Shown: positions 24,844 to 33,904 of the stretch, piece by piece | Position numbering within the stretch: the first letter of the stretch is position 1 | Layout: the number at the start of each line of letters is the position of its first letter | NCBI RefSeq assembly: GCF_001005295.1 | Contig: NZ_LBMK01000002.1 | Location: 62,001 to 126,000 of the forward strand | Reading direction: 5' to 3' | DNA from: Streptomyces yangpuensis | GTDB taxonomy: Bacteria > Actinomycetota > Actinomycetes > Streptomycetales > Streptomycetaceae | DNA length: 64,000 nucleotides | The notes under the pieces: model-generated | Seen by the model: the letters and a program-made list of their open reading frames with translations, nothing else | Databases searched by the model: none | Told to the model about the DNA's origin: nothing | Program-made: the position numbers and the translations under genes

Positions 24844-26994
24844 TTGTCCCGCCACCAGCGCCGCCGGCAGTCCTTGCTGAGGCCGCGCCGACTGGCCGCG
24901 CCACCGCTGCGCTTCTTCATGCCGCTCTCCCTGCTGGCCTGCCTGCTTGCCCTCCTCGTCCTGCGCGGCCTCGCCACGAACGAGGCGTTCCACGACTCCC
25001 GGATCGCGATCTCGGTCGACAAGACGACCGTGCCGAACCACCTGCTCAAGGGCGGCCCGGTCATCGACGCGCGCGGAGCGAAGAACGAGAACCCCGTCAG
25101 CTACCACATCCCCGACCGGACCGCGGTGCTGAGTTTCGACGACGGTCCCTCGCCGGAGTGGACGCCGAAGATCCTCGAGGTGCTCGCCGCCCGCAACGTC
25201 AAGGCCGACTTCTTCGTCACCGGTGCGATGACCACCCGCAACCCGGACCTCATCCGCCAGATCGTCGCGGGCGGCCACGAGCTCGGCGTGCACACCTTCA
25301 CCCACCCCGACCTGGTGTACCAGTCCCACGCCCGGATCAGCTGGGAGCTGGCACAGACACAGCTCGCGCTGGCCGGCGTCGCGGGCGTCCACTCCGCGCT
25401 GTTCCGTCCGCCGTACTCCTCCGATGCCACGGCGATGGACGACTGGAACTACCCGGTGATCAAGTACGTCGGCGCGCGCGGCTACCTCACCGCGTTCATC
25501 GACCGCGACACCGACGACTGGAAGCGCCCCGGCGTGGACGCGATCGTCAAGGCGGCGATGCCGGCCAAGCCCGGCGCGGGCGCGCTGATCCTGCTGCACG
25601 ACGCCGGTGGTGACCGTACCCAGACCCTTGCCGCGCTCGTCCAGATCATCGACAAGCTGCAGGCCGAGGGGTATCGCTTCACCACGATCTCCGACGCCCT
25701 CGGCGCCTCCAGCGCGACCGTCCCGGTGGACGGATTCCAGTTGTGGGCGGGCAAGGGATTCATCTGGGCCACCCAGGCCGCCGTACACACCCTGCCGGTG
25801 CTCGTCGGACTGCTGGCCCTGGTCGGCATCCTCAACTTCGGCCGCTTCGCCCTGATGCTCGTCCTCGCACCGATCCACGCCCGCCGCTCCAAACGGCGGG
25901 ACGCCTGGGGTGCGCCCGTCACCGAGCGGGTCACCGTACTGGTCCCCGCCTACAACGAACGCGAGTGCATAGCCAACACCCTGCACTCCCTGGCCGTGAG
26001 CGACCATCCGATCGAGGTGATCGTCATCGACGACGGCTCCACGGACGGCACCGCGGACATCGTCGAGGAGATGAACCTGCCGTTCGTGCGGTTGATCCGC
26101 CAGGTCAACGGCGGCAAGTCCAGCGCGCTCAACACCGGAATCGCGGCCGCCTCGCACGACATCATCGTGATGATGGACGGCGACACCGTCTTCGAGCCGT
26201 CCACCGTGCGCGAGCTGGTCCAGCCCTTCGGGGACCCGACGATCGGCGCGGTCGCGGGCAACGCCAAGGTCGGCAACCGCGACAGCCTGATCGGCGCCTG
26301 GCAGCACATCGAGTACGTCCTCGGCCACAACCTGGACCGCCGGATGTACGACATGCTCGGCGTCATACCGACCATCCCCGGCGCGGTCGGCGCCTTCCGC
26401 AAGGAGGCCCTGCGGCGGGTCGGCGGTATGAGCGACGACACCCTCGCCGAGGACACCGACATCACCATCGCGGTGCTCTGCGACGGCTGGCGGATCGTCT
26501 ACGCCGAGTACGCCCGCGCCTGGACCGAGGCCCCCGCCAGCCTTCAGCAGCTGTGGTCCCAGCGGTACCGCTGGAGCTACGGCAGCATGCAGGCGATGTG
26601 GAAGCACCGCCGCGCCGTGACCTCCCGCGGCCCGGCGGGACGCTTCGGCCGGCTCGGGCTGCCGCTCATCGTGCTCTTCGGCGTGGTCGCCCCGCTGCTC
26701 GCGCCGCTGGTCGACATGTTCCTGCTGTACGGCGTGCTGTTCGGGGACGCCCCGATCACCCTCACCAGCTGGGGCGGCTTCATCCTGCTCCAGGCCGTGC
26801 TGTCGTGGTACGCCTTCCGGCTCGACCGCGAGAAGCCCTGGCACCTGATCAGCCTGCCGATCCAGCAACTGGTCTACCGCCAGCTCATGTACATCGTCCT
26901 GTTGCAGTCCGCGATCACGGCGATGACCGGTGGCCGGCTGCGCTGGCAGAAGCTCCGGCGCACCGGCGAGGTCGCTGTTCCGGTGGAGGCCTGA
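24844..26994 (+). CDS. Bifunctional polysaccharide deacetylase-processive GT2 synthase (PgaC/MatB-like)
   Basis: A 716-residue membrane protein. After a first membrane helix, an exported NodB-type deacetylase domain (about residues 85-290) shows all motifs: SFDDGPSPEW, HTFTHPDL, RPPYSS, RDTDDW and LLHDAG. A second membrane segment leads to a cytosolic GT2 domain with VPAYNERE, VIDDGSTDGT, MMDGDTVF (DxD), EDTD and SQRYRW (processive Q/RxxRW motif), then C-terminal helices. This matches synthases of poly-N-acetylglucosamine type, which polymerise, export and partly deacetylate the chain; the streptomycete MatB protein has the same layout. The start is TTG at 24844, chosen for AGGAG at 5 nt; no ATG/GTG fits as well. 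Acyltransferase follows 2 nt later. Confidence 0.87.
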   Translation: MSRHQRRRQSLLRPRRLAAPPLRFFMPLSLLACLLALLVLRGLATNEAFHDSRIAISVDKTTVPNHLLKGGPVIDARGAKNENPVSYHIPDRTAVLSFDDGPSPEWTPKILEVLAARNVKADFFVTGAMTTRNPDLIRQIVAGGHELGVHTFTHPDLVYQSHARISWELAQTQLALAGVAGVHSALFRPPYSSDATAMDDWNYPVIKYVGARGYLTAFIDRDTDDWKRPGVDAIVKAAMPAKPGAGALILLHDAGGDRTQTLAALVQIIDKLQAEGYRFTTISDALGASSATVPVDGFQLWAGKGFIWATQAAVHTLPVLVGLLALVGILNFGRFALMLVLAPIHARRSKRRDAWGAPVTERVTVLVPAYNERECIANTLHSLAVSDHPIEVIVIDDGSTDGTADIVEEMNLPFVRLIRQVNGGKSSALNTGIAAASHDIIVMMDGDTVFEPSTVRELVQPFGDPTIGAVAGNAKVGNRDSLIGAWQHIEYVLGHNLDRRMYDMLGVIPTIPGAVGAFRKEALRRVGGMSDDTLAEDTDITIAVLCDGWRIVYAEYARAWTEAPASLQQLWSQRYRWSYGSMQAMWKHRRAVTSRGPAGRFGRLGLPLIVLFGVVAPLLAPLVDMFLLYGVLFGDAPITLTSWGGFILLQAVLSWYAFRLDREKPWHLISLPIQQLVYRQLMYIVLLQSAITAMTGGRLRWQKLRRTGEVAVPVEA

Positions 26995-26996
26995 CC

Positions 26997-28454
26997 GTGA
27001 CCGCACCCATCGACCTCGGGCGGGACCGGGGCACCTGGGACGCTTTCGGTGCCCGGGACACCCGGGACACCCGGGACGCCCGAGAAGCCCGGGACGCCCG
27101 GGACGCTCGGGATGCCCGAGACGCCCGGGACGCCCGGGACGTCCGGGACCTTCGGGATCCCCGGGACACCATGCAGTTGAGGGTCCCCGCCGCACTGCGG
27201 GCCCGGCCGGAGCGTGAGCCGCAGCCGGTTCCGGATCCGATCCCGGATCCGGGGTGGGAGCGGGATCCGGAGCCGGAACCGGAGCGGGATCCGGAGGCCG
27301 CGGAGGCCCGGAGCAAGGGCGGCAGGGACCGCTACTTCGACCTGCTGCGCGCGCTGGCACTGGGCCGCGTGGTGCTCTACCACAACTTCGGCTGGTTCTG
27401 GCTGCCCCTCGTCTTCCCGTCGATGGGCGTGATGTTCGCCCTGGCCGGCTCGCTGATGGCGCGTTCGCTCAGCCGGCCCGCCTTCGGCGTGATCCGCGGC
27501 CGACTGCGCCGGCTCCTGCCGCCGATGTGGCTGTTCGGCGCCGCCATGATCGCCCTCCAGATAGCCGCCGGCTGGGGCCCCCAGTCCGACGGCCACCCCA
27601 CCTGGTGGTGGTCCAAGCTTGCCTTCTGGGTCCTGCCGCTGAGCACCCCGCCGTACGCGGACGAATTGTCCGACTTCGGACTCGTGGAAACCACCTGGGC
27701 GGCGCAGATCATCGTCCCGCTCTGGTACCTCCGGGCCTACCTCTGGTACGTCCTGTTCTCGCCGCTGCTGCTGCGGGCACTGCGACGCTTCCCGGTGATG
27801 ACGCTGTTCGCGCCCCTGGCGATGGTGATCGTCATGAACGTGTTCTTCGTCGACCAGGAGTTCGTCTACGGCCGGGTCTGGGAGAACGCCAACGACTTCG
27901 CCACCTTCGGCGCGTGCTGGATCCTCGGCATGGCCCACCGGGAGGGGCTGCTCAGGAAGATCCCGCAGTACGTGCTGCCGTCCGTCGCGCCGCTGATCAT
28001 GGTCGCCGGCCTCTGGTACATGCAGACCCGGCCGGTCGACCCGACCGTGGCGACCGACATCGAGTCCTGGCCGATCGCCCAGGCCCTCTGGTCCTTCGGC
28101 TTCGTCGCCATGCTGCTCCACGTCAGCCCGTCCTGGGACCGGTGGCCCAGGCCGCTGGAACGCTGGAACGGCCTGATCAGCCTGCTCAACGCGCGCGCCG
28201 TCAGCTTCTACCTGTGGCACCAGGTCGCCCTGGTCGCCGCCATCCCGCTGATCGATCCGCTCTGGAGCGTCCCCTTCGTCTACGCGAACTTCCAGTGGCT
28301 GCTGGCCAGCCAGTGGTTCACGCTGCTGGTGGCGATCCCGCTGCTCGCACTGCTGGTGCTGACCTTCGGCTGGGTCGAGGACGTGGCCGCCAAACGCCCG
28401 CCGCGCCTCCTGCCGTACCCGCGCCGCGGGCGGGGCAGACGCCGCGCCGACTGA
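26997..28454 (+). CDS. Acyltransferase 3 membrane protein with Arg-Asp repeat N terminus
   Basis: A 485-residue protein. Residues about 120-470 are a ten-helix acyltransferase 3 domain (RYFDLLRALALGRVVLYHNF, LVFPSMGVMFALAGSLMARS, and the WYLRAYLWYVLFSPLL region), the family that transfers acyl groups onto surface polysaccharides, as IcaC does. The first 115 residues are cytosolic and low-complexity: about a dozen three-residue units of the R-D-A type, then a Pro/Asp/Glu/Arg-rich stretch. The GTG start is 2 nt after the synthase stop, so it is translationally coupled. Likely role: O-acylation or export of the polymer made by the preceding enzyme. Confidence 0.85.
   Translation: MTAPIDLGRDRGTWDAFGARDTRDTRDAREARDARDARDARDARDARDVRDLRDPRDTMQLRVPAALRARPEREPQPVPDPIPDPGWERDPEPEPERDPEAAEARSKGGRDRYFDLLRALALGRVVLYHNFGWFWLPLVFPSMGVMFALAGSLMARSLSRPAFGVIRGRLRRLLPPMWLFGAAMIALQIAAGWGPQSDGHPTWWWSKLAFWVLPLSTPPYADELSDFGLVETTWAAQIIVPLWYLRAYLWYVLFSPLLLRALRRFPVMTLFAPLAMVIVMNVFFVDQEFVYGRVWENANDFATFGACWILGMAHREGLLRKIPQYVLPSVAPLIMVAGLWYMQTRPVDPTVATDIESWPIAQALWSFGFVAMLLHVSPSWDRWPRPLERWNGLISLLNARAVSFYLWHQVALVAAIPLIDPLWSVPFVYANFQWLLASQWFTLLVAIPLLALLVLTFGWVEDVAAKRPPRLLPYPRRGRGRRRAD
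27051..27167 (+). repeat. In-frame 9-nt tandem repeat, 13 units
   Basis: Thirteen degenerate copies of GCCCGGGAC encode an alternating Ala-Arg-Asp stretch at the N terminus of the acyltransferase. Copy number can change without breaking the frame. The encoded segment is strongly charged and should be disordered or a single charged helix. Confidence 0.9.
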
Positions 28455-28472
28455 CCCGCCCGCCGGCCGGGG

Positions 28473-28950
28473 GTGGTGTCACTGGCGGGCGCGCATACGC
28501 GCTCTTCGGAGGACTTCCTCGGCGAGCCGGCGGCGATCCGGGTCCAGGTGATCGAATTCCCACATTTCCTGCAGCTGGACGCGGAGTTTCAGCAGCAGTT
28601 GGTGGAGTGGAACGGCGGGCAGGAGACCGGAGCCGCGTTGTACAGGAACGAACTGCCCCTGGCTCGCGGCTGGAAGGCCAGTGGCTGGACCCCGTGGGGA
28701 CCGACCGATCCCGTCGTCCGGAGCTGCGCCGTCTGCGGTGCCGGCATGGCCCCGTTGCTCACCATCGCCTCGAAGGAATGGCATTCCCGCCGGCGCAGCC
28801 GGGTCCCGTACGTGGACCGGGATATCGCCGCGGTCGCCGGATCCGGCGGGGAGAACTCGCCCGGGGGTGCAGATTTCAGGTGGCAACCACCTGCAGCTCT
28901 ACGCCTGCCCGGAGTCCCCGGAACATCCGCACGCCGGCCTGATCCAGTGA
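28473..28950 (+). pseudogene. Frameshifted, N-terminally truncated remnant of a DUF1963-like gene
   Basis: The first frame (28473 onward) reads EFPHFLQLDAEFQQQL, YRNELPLARGWKASGWTPW, CAVCGAGMAPLLTIASKEW, as in the C-terminal half of streptomycete YwqG/DUF1963-like proteins. Around 28858-28866, in a run of C and G, the reading continues correctly only in another frame: GVQISGGNHLQLYACPESPE then HPHAGLIQ and a stop at 28950, which is the expected family ending. The N-terminal half is missing. A sequencing indel could explain the shift but not the truncation. Confidence 0.65.
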
Positions 28951-28965
28951 CTCGTCCGGCCGCGG

Positions 28966-29763
28966 CTAGCGGGGGTGTCTTCCGCGGACCGCGGTGAGGA
29001 TCTCTCCAGTCTGGGCGGAGCGGAGGGGGCCGGGGCAGGCGTGGCCGCCCCAGGCTCGGCCGCCCATGCTGTGGATGCCCAGGCCCCGGCCCAGCGGGGT
29101 GGGGGCGGGGGCCAGGGGCCAGCCGTGCTGGGCCATGCCCCAGGCGTAGATCCGTGCCACGGCGTCCACCTGTTGCGCGGTCAGCGGCCGGCTCGCGAAG
29201 CCCGAGGTCTCCACCGAGAGCCACGACGGGTTGCCGGTGCCCTGGGCCCAGGCCCGGTCGTGCGCGGAGACGTACTGCTCGATCTCGCCGGACTGCGAGA
29301 CCCAGAAGTGCGCGGAGGACCTCACCGCCGGGTCGCTGAAGCGGTCGTGGAGCGAGTTCTCACCTTCCTGCACGTGCAGGACCAGACCCCGCACCTCCCG
29401 GAGCCCGCCCGGAGTGAAGTTCACCGACAGGGGCCGGAGGGTCGCCTCCGGCATCCATGGCTGAGCGGGTACGGAAGCCGCCTCCACAGGTGGCGGCGGC
29501 CCCGCCCCGCCCTCGTCCCCGGCCTCCATCGGGCCGGGGTCGGGGCCGGGGCGCCCGCCGACGTCGGCGACGACGCCGAAGGCGGTGGCGATGAGTCCGC
29601 TGCTGGCACAGACCATCGCGTTGCGGCGCGTCACGACCCGTGGTTTCGGCTTCGGTTTGCGATGGGTCACGCGCGCGGCGCCCTGGCTGCGGCGCGTCGG
29701 GAACGGAGCATCGGAGGGTCCCTTGCTGGACTGACGTTCTCCAGCGGAATGCTTACCGACCAT
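28966..29763 (-). CDS. Secreted N-acetylmuramoyl-L-alanine amidase (PGRP/Amidase_2 fold)
   Basis: A 265-residue protein with a long N-terminal region containing TRRNAMVCASSGLIATAFG, a possible twin-arginine signal, then a Pro/Gly-rich spacer and a zinc amidase domain (about residues 105-265). Zinc ligands are visible: His in GLVLHVQEGEN and His/Cys in GGHACPG. It should cleave the bond between MurNAc and L-Ala in peptidoglycan. The ATG at 29763 opens MVGKHSAGERQS; a later in-frame start closer to the signal is possible. Its neighbours are unrelated, with a DM13 gene upstream on the same strand. Confidence 0.8.
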   Translation of the reverse strand: MVGKHSAGERQSSKGPSDAPFPTRRSQGAARVTHRKPKPKPRVVTRRNAMVCASSGLIATAFGVVADVGGRPGPDPGPMEAGDEGGAGPPPPVEAASVPAQPWMPEATLRPLSVNFTPGGLREVRGLVLHVQEGENSLHDRFSDPAVRSSAHFWVSQSGEIEQYVSAHDRAWAQGTGNPSWLSVETSGFASRPLTAQQVDAVARIYAWGMAQHGWPLAPAPTPLGRGLGIHSMGGRAWGGHACPGPLRSAQTGEILTAVRGRHPR

Positions 29764-29817
29764 TAGTGTCGGAATGAGACCGGATGATGACCGTTTCGTG
29801 ACAGCCGTGCCGCTGCC

Positions 29818-30393
29818 CTACGTCAGGGTCGCCGCACCGAAGGAGACGTCGAAGCGGTCGCACCAGATGGTGACGCTGCTGTAGTCCGCCAGGTTCACGT
29901 CGGCCGGGATCTCGTAATTCTGGTCGCCCTTGTTGCCCTTGAGCTTGCCCAGGCTGACGTACTTGCCGTCGTCGAAGACGCGCCAACCGGCGACACCCTC
30001 CTTCACCGGGGCATCGGTCAGCCAGACGCGCAGGTCCGGACCGTTGCTGGTGTCGAGGCCCTCCAGGCGCAGGGTGTGCGATCCGTCGGCGAGGCGGATC
30101 AGCTTCGCCTTGCCCGTCGTGGTGTGCTCATGGCTGATCAGCGTGCCCTGGGCGAGGGTCTGCGGGCCTGCGGCCGGGGCCTCGGGTGCCGCTCCGGATA
30201 CCGCTCCGGATGCGGCTCCGGAGGGCTGCTGCGGAGCGGCCGCGCCCGGCAGCGCCTCGCTGACGGTCTCGTTCCGCCACAGCTTCCACGGCTGGAACCA
30301 GTACGAGCCGATGCCCAGCACCACCACCGCCGCGATCAGCGCTCCGGCCCATACCCGACCGCGCCGCTTCGTCACCGTCACTGCCGTACCCAT
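29818..30393 (-). CDS. DM13 domain membrane protein
   Basis: A 191-residue protein with one N-terminal membrane helix (VWAGALIAAVVVLGIGSYWF), a disordered Ala/Pro/Gly spacer, and a C-terminal DM13 domain (GTLISHEHTTTGKAKLIRL, TLRLEGLDTSNGPDLRVWL, NYEIPADVNLADYSSVTIWC). DM13 domains carry a conserved Cys, here in TIWCDRF, and are proposed to take part in redox or adhesion at the cell surface. ATG 30393 is reported; an in-frame GTG at 30405 sits almost on top of the GGAGG, so neither spacing is ideal. Confidence 0.82.
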   Translation of the reverse strand: MGTAVTVTKRRGRVWAGALIAAVVVLGIGSYWFQPWKLWRNETVSEALPGAAAPQQPSGAASGAVSGAAPEAPAAGPQTLAQGTLISHEHTTTGKAKLIRLADGSHTLRLEGLDTSNGPDLRVWLTDAPVKEGVAGWRVFDDGKYVSLGKLKGNKGDQNYEIPADVNLADYSSVTIWCDRFDVSFGAATLT

Positions 30394-30777
30394 CGTCGTA
30401 CCCACTTCCTCCCCGGCCGCTCACCGGCCCGTTCACCGCAATTCAACGCGGTGGGGGGCCGTGGTGCCCACTCCGGCCGGATGACGAAACCCTTACGTCT
30501 CATCCCGTCGTCCCGCGGTGCCCCCGACCACCTCGACGGGGACCGGGTACGGATCCTCGCCGAGCGGATGGAACGCGAGAGCGGGAACAGGGGCGGTTCG
30601 ATCTTCCCGCCGACGACCCGGCCGCGCGGTCGGTGCCGCAACCTTCCGCAGCCCCGGCCAGGTGCCGGGGCCACGTGAGGGGGGCACGGTTCGGGGCCGT
30701 CCCCCGGCAGGGCAGATGTCTCCGACTGGTGCGACCCCCACCCACGGTCCACGGTAACCGCACCCGGTGCCGGCCCG
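30394..30777. other. Intergenic region without supported gene
   Basis: A 384-nt region between the DM13 gene start and the WYL regulator stop. A 65-codon plus-strand frame (30481-30678, opening MTKPLRLIPSSRGAPD) has some coding character at its beginning but no ribosome-binding site, no recognised family and a repetitive end. The DM13 promoter should lie here. Confidence 0.5.
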
Positions 30778-31815
30778 TCACCGAAGTTCCCGTCCGGATG
30801 AATGTGCTCCTGTCCCTTGACCGCCGGCTGTCCCTTGACCGGCGACGCCGTAGGACCGGGCGAGGACGCTCACCGTGTCGGCCATGGCCCGGCGCAGTTC
30901 CGCCGGCGCGAGCACCTCCACGTCCGCGCCGAGCCGCAGCAGTTCACCGCAGGCGTGCGCGGTGCTCTCGGTCGGGACGACGGCCTCCACCCACCCGTCC
31001 GCGCCGACGGCCGTCGCGGTGGCGTCGACCGACCGCACCACCTCCGGTGCCACGTTGTCGGGCAGTCGACGGCGCCCCTGCGGGGACAGACGGATGGTGG
31101 CCGTGCCCGTGTAGCGGCGTGCCCAAAAGTCCGCGAGGTAGGAGGTCCAGTAGGCGCCCAGCTCGAAGTCCCGCGGGCGGTCGAAGCGTTCGTCGCTCAG
31201 CACCGCTTCGAGGACCTGCGAGACCCGGTAGGTCGCCGTCCCGCTCTCCGTGGCGGCCACGACGTACCAGACACCGGATTTGAGAACCAGACCGTAGGGG
31301 CGAAGACGGCGGGACACCTCCTGCGGCGCACGCCATCGGCGGTAGCACACCTCCACGACGCGTTGCGCGAGCGTCGCCTCGACGAACAGCGGCAGATGCG
31401 GGGTCCGTTCGGGCTCCCGGTACCAGCCCGGAGCATCCACGTGGAACACCGCGGCGGTCCGCGCCGCCTCCTCCCGCGGCCCGGCCGGCAGCGCCGCCAG
31501 CAGCTTCAGCCGCACCGCCGCAACCTCCTCCGCCAGCCCCAGGTCGGCGGCGGCCCCCGGCAGCCCGGCGAAGAGCAGAGCCCGCGCCTCGCCCTCGCTC
31601 ATCCCGGTCAGACGGGTGCGATAGCCGTCGAGCAACCGGTAGCCGCCACCACGGCCCGGCTCCGCACAGACCGGTACGCCGGCTGCCTGCAGCCGCTCCA
31701 CGTCGCGGTAGGCCGTACGCACCGACACACCGAGCTCCTCGGCGATCGCCCGCGCGGACATACGGCCCCGCGATTGCAGCAACAGCAGGACGGACAGCAG
31801 ACGGCCGGCGGACAT
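30778..31815 (-). CDS. HTH-WYL domain transcriptional regulator (YafY-like)
   Basis: A 345-residue regulator. Residues 1-60 form a winged HTH (SARAIAEELGVSVRTAYRDVERLQ), and about 140-330 form the WYL domain with the characteristic RRLRPYGLVLKSGVWYVVA stretch and a C-terminal extension. WYL domains sense nucleic acids or small ligands in defence and DNA-damage contexts; many streptomycete members control a divergent neighbour. ATG 31815, with GGGAG upstream, is used. It is divergent from a NIPSNAP gene (95 nt apart), its likely target. Confidence 0.85.
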   Translation of the reverse strand: MSAGRLLSVLLLLQSRGRMSARAIAEELGVSVRTAYRDVERLQAAGVPVCAEPGRGGGYRLLDGYRTRLTGMSEGEARALLFAGLPGAAADLGLAEEVAAVRLKLLAALPAGPREEAARTAAVFHVDAPGWYREPERTPHLPLFVEATLAQRVVEVCYRRWRAPQEVSRRLRPYGLVLKSGVWYVVAATESGTATYRVSQVLEAVLSDERFDRPRDFELGAYWTSYLADFWARRYTGTATIRLSPQGRRRLPDNVAPEVVRSVDATATAVGADGWVEAVVPTESTAHACGELLRLGADVEVLAPAELRRAMADTVSVLARSYGVAGQGTAGGQGTGAHSSGRELR

Positions 31816-31910
31816 GCGCCCATTCTCCCCGGAAACCCTGACACCCCCTGGCACGACCGAGACCTACCGTCGGTCAGCACCCGTGCAACGGACCCAAAGA
31901 GGAGCCTGCC

Positions 31911-32663
31911 GTGCCATCCGTACCCACCGACCCCGCCCGCGAGCCCGCCGTGATCGAGCTCCGCCAGTACACGCTGCGCCCCGGCCGGCGCGACGACCTC
32001 ATCGAACTCTTCGACCGGGAACTGGTCGAGTCCCAGGAGGAAACCGGTATGGCCGTCCTCGGCCAGTTCCGCGACCTCGACGACCCGGACCGCTTCGTCT
32101 GGCTGCGCGGCTTCTCCGACATGGCGGCGCGGCACGAGGCGCTGACCGACTTCTACGGCGGTCCCGTCTGGAAGCGGCACGGCCCGCAGGCCAACGCCAC
32201 CATGAGCGACTCCGACGACGTCCTCCTGCTGCGCCCCCTGACGCACGACGGCTCCTTTCGCGCCGCGCCGCCTGCGAGGCCGCGTCCGCGTCCCGGCACA
32301 CCGGCTCCCGAACGGTTCGTCTCCGCGACCCTGTGGTCCTTCCCGCCCGGCCGGGACGAGGGGATCACCCTGGTCAGGGACGGTCTCCTGCCGCTGCTGC
32401 GCTGCACGGGAGCCGAGCCGCTCGCCGCGTTCGCCACCGAGACGGCGCCCAACACCTTCCCCCGGCTCCCGGTCCGCACCGGGGAGAACGTGGCGGTGGT
32501 CCTCACCTCCCACCCCGACGAGAACGCCCACCAGCGGCACCTGACCGCGCTGCGCGCCCACCCCGTCGCGCGGGACGAGGTCCTGCCCGGCATCGAACGG
32601 GAAGGGAGATCGGCCCCCGTGACCCTGCGCCTGGCGCCCACGGGCCGCTCGCTCATGACCTGA
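31911..32663 (+). CDS. NIPSNAP family protein, two ferredoxin-like domains
   Basis: A 250-residue protein with an N-terminal NIPSNAP domain (IELRQYTLRPGRRDDLIELF, TGMAVLGQFRDL, DRFVWLRGFSDMAARHEAL) and a second, diverged copy (about residues 140-240). NIPSNAP domains are dimeric alpha/beta barrels of uncertain function, often close to oxidoreductase genes. The start is GTG at 31911 with AGAGGAG 6 nt upstream. It is divergent from the WYL regulator, so regulation by it is the simplest reading. Confidence 0.8.
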   Translation: MPSVPTDPAREPAVIELRQYTLRPGRRDDLIELFDRELVESQEETGMAVLGQFRDLDDPDRFVWLRGFSDMAARHEALTDFYGGPVWKRHGPQANATMSDSDDVLLLRPLTHDGSFRAAPPARPRPRPGTPAPERFVSATLWSFPPGRDEGITLVRDGLLPLLRCTGAEPLAAFATETAPNTFPRLPVRTGENVAVVLTSHPDENAHQRHLTALRAHPVARDEVLPGIEREGRSAPVTLRLAPTGRSLMT

Positions 32664-32702
32664 TGCGTCCCGAGGAGGCCCTCGGCCCACGGACGCCTCA
32701 CC

Positions 32703-32720
32703 TATTGCACATATATTGCA
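32703..32720. repeat. TATTGCA direct repeat upstream of tsaD
   Basis: TATTGCA-CATA-TATTGCA: two identical heptamers with an 11-bp period in a short A/T-rich island 49-66 nt before the tsaD start. One helical turn between copies suits a regulator binding one face of the helix, or part of a promoter. No regulator can be named. Confidence 0.7.
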
Positions 32721-32768
32721 GCTGCTGAAACAGCGCAAGAGCGCAGACGTGCAGAAGGAGTGGGTGCC

Positions 32769-33839
32769 GTGAGCGGACCGGTGGTGCTGGGGATCGAGTC
32801 GTCGTGCGACGAGACCGGGGCGGGCATCGTGCGGGACGGCAGACTCCTCGCCCACGTGGTGGCGTCGAGCATGGACGAACACGCCCGCTTCGGCGGGGTG
32901 GTGCCGGAGATCGCCGCCCGAGCCCACCTGCACGCCTTCAACCCGGTGGTCGAGCAGGCCCTCGACCGGGCCGGGCTGCGGATCGGGCAGATCGACGCGA
33001 TCGCGGTCACCACCGGCCCCGGACTCTCCGGGGCCCTCCAGGTGGGGCTGGCCGGCGCGAAGTCCCTGGCTTACGCGGCCGGGGTGCCGCTGTACGGCGT
33101 CCACCATCTGGCCGGTCACGTCGCCGCCGACACCCTCGAACACGGCCCGCTTCCCCGGCCGTGCGTGGTGCTGATCGTCTCCGGCGGGCACACCTCGCTG
33201 CTGCTCGTACGGGACCTCGTGCGCGAGCCGATCGTCCACCTCGGCGACACCCTCGACGACGCGGCGGGGGAGTGCTTCGACAAGGCCGCCCGGATCCTGG
33301 GCCTGCCGTACCCGGGCGGCCCCGCCATCGACCGGGCCGCCCGGGACGGCGACCCGAAGGCCGTGGCGTTCCCGCGCCCGCTGACCCGCCCGGGCGACGA
33401 CCCGTACGCGTTCTCCTTCTCGGGCCTCAAGACGGCCGCGGCCCGCTGGGCCGAACGGCACCTCCAGCGTGGCGAGGAGGTCCCCGTCGCCGACGGGGCG
33501 GCCGCCCTCCAGGAGGCGGTGGCCGACGTACTCACCCGCAAGGCCCTCGCGGCCTGCCGCGCCCACGACGTGAGGACGCTGATCGTGGTCGGGGGAGTGG
33601 CCGCGAACTCCCGCGTCCGCGCCCTGGCGGAGAAGCGGTGCGCCTCCGCCGGGATCGAGCTGCGCGTCCCGCCGATGACGCTGTGCACCGACAACGGCGC
33701 GATGATCGCCGCGGTCGGCGACCTCCTGGTGCGGTCCGGTGCCGAACCGGCGCCCTTGGACGTGTCGATCGACCCGTCCGCACCGCTGGAGTACGCCGCC
33801 CTGACCCCGCTCGCCCGCCCGGCAGCCCGCGTCGCCTGA
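32769..33839 (+). CDS. tsaD: tRNA N6-threonylcarbamoyladenosine transferase TsaD (isolated copy)
   Basis: A 356-residue member of the TsaD/Kae1/Qri7 family that transfers threonylcarbamoyl to A37 of ANN-decoding tRNAs. Motifs are intact: [13 protein letters not shown], the metal motif [36 protein letters not shown] and [12 protein letters not shown] 32769 is set by AAGGAG 8 nt upstream. In actinobacteria tsaD normally sits with tsaE, tsaB and rimI; none is here, and the gene lies alone between NIPSNAP and nitrilase genes. It may therefore be a second copy, which cannot be verified from this window. Confidence 0.9.
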   Translation: MSGPVVLGIESSCDETGAGIVRDGRLLAHVVASSMDEHARFGGVVPEIAARAHLHAFNPVVEQALDRAGLRIGQIDAIAVTTGPGLSGALQVGLAGAKSLAYAAGVPLYGVHHLAGHVAADTLEHGPLPRPCVVLIVSGGHTSLLLVRDLVREPIVHLGDTLDDAAGECFDKAARILGLPYPGGPAIDRAARDGDPKAVAFPRPLTRPGDDPYAFSFSGLKTAAARWAERHLQRGEEVPVADGAAALQEAVADVLTRKALAACRAHDVRTLIVVGGVAANSRVRALAEKRCASAGIELRVPPMTLCTDNGAMIAAVGDLLVRSGAEPAPLDVSIDPSAPLEYAALTPLARPAARVA

Positions 33840-33847
33840 CGCCGACC

Positions 33848-33904
33848 GGCCCACCGGCCCACCTGCCCCACCGGCCCACCTGCCCCACCGGCCGACCGGT
33901 CGGC
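33848..33904. terminator. Direct repeats and palindrome between convergent genes
   Basis: A 17-nt unit CCACCGGCCCACCTGCC occurs twice in tandem plus half a copy (33851-33893), followed by the perfect palindrome GCCGACCGGTCGGC (33891-33904) that touches the stop codon of the convergent nitrilase gene. It could act as a bidirectional terminator, although there is no T tract. Confidence 0.5.

Noticed and set aside
28479..28886. Minus-strand open frame over the DUF1963-like remnant.
   Set aside because: The plus strand carries recognisable family sequence in two frames; the minus frame has none.
30481..30678. A 65-codon plus-strand frame opening MTKPLRLIPSS.
   Set aside because: No ribosome-binding site, no recognised family, and a low-complexity end.
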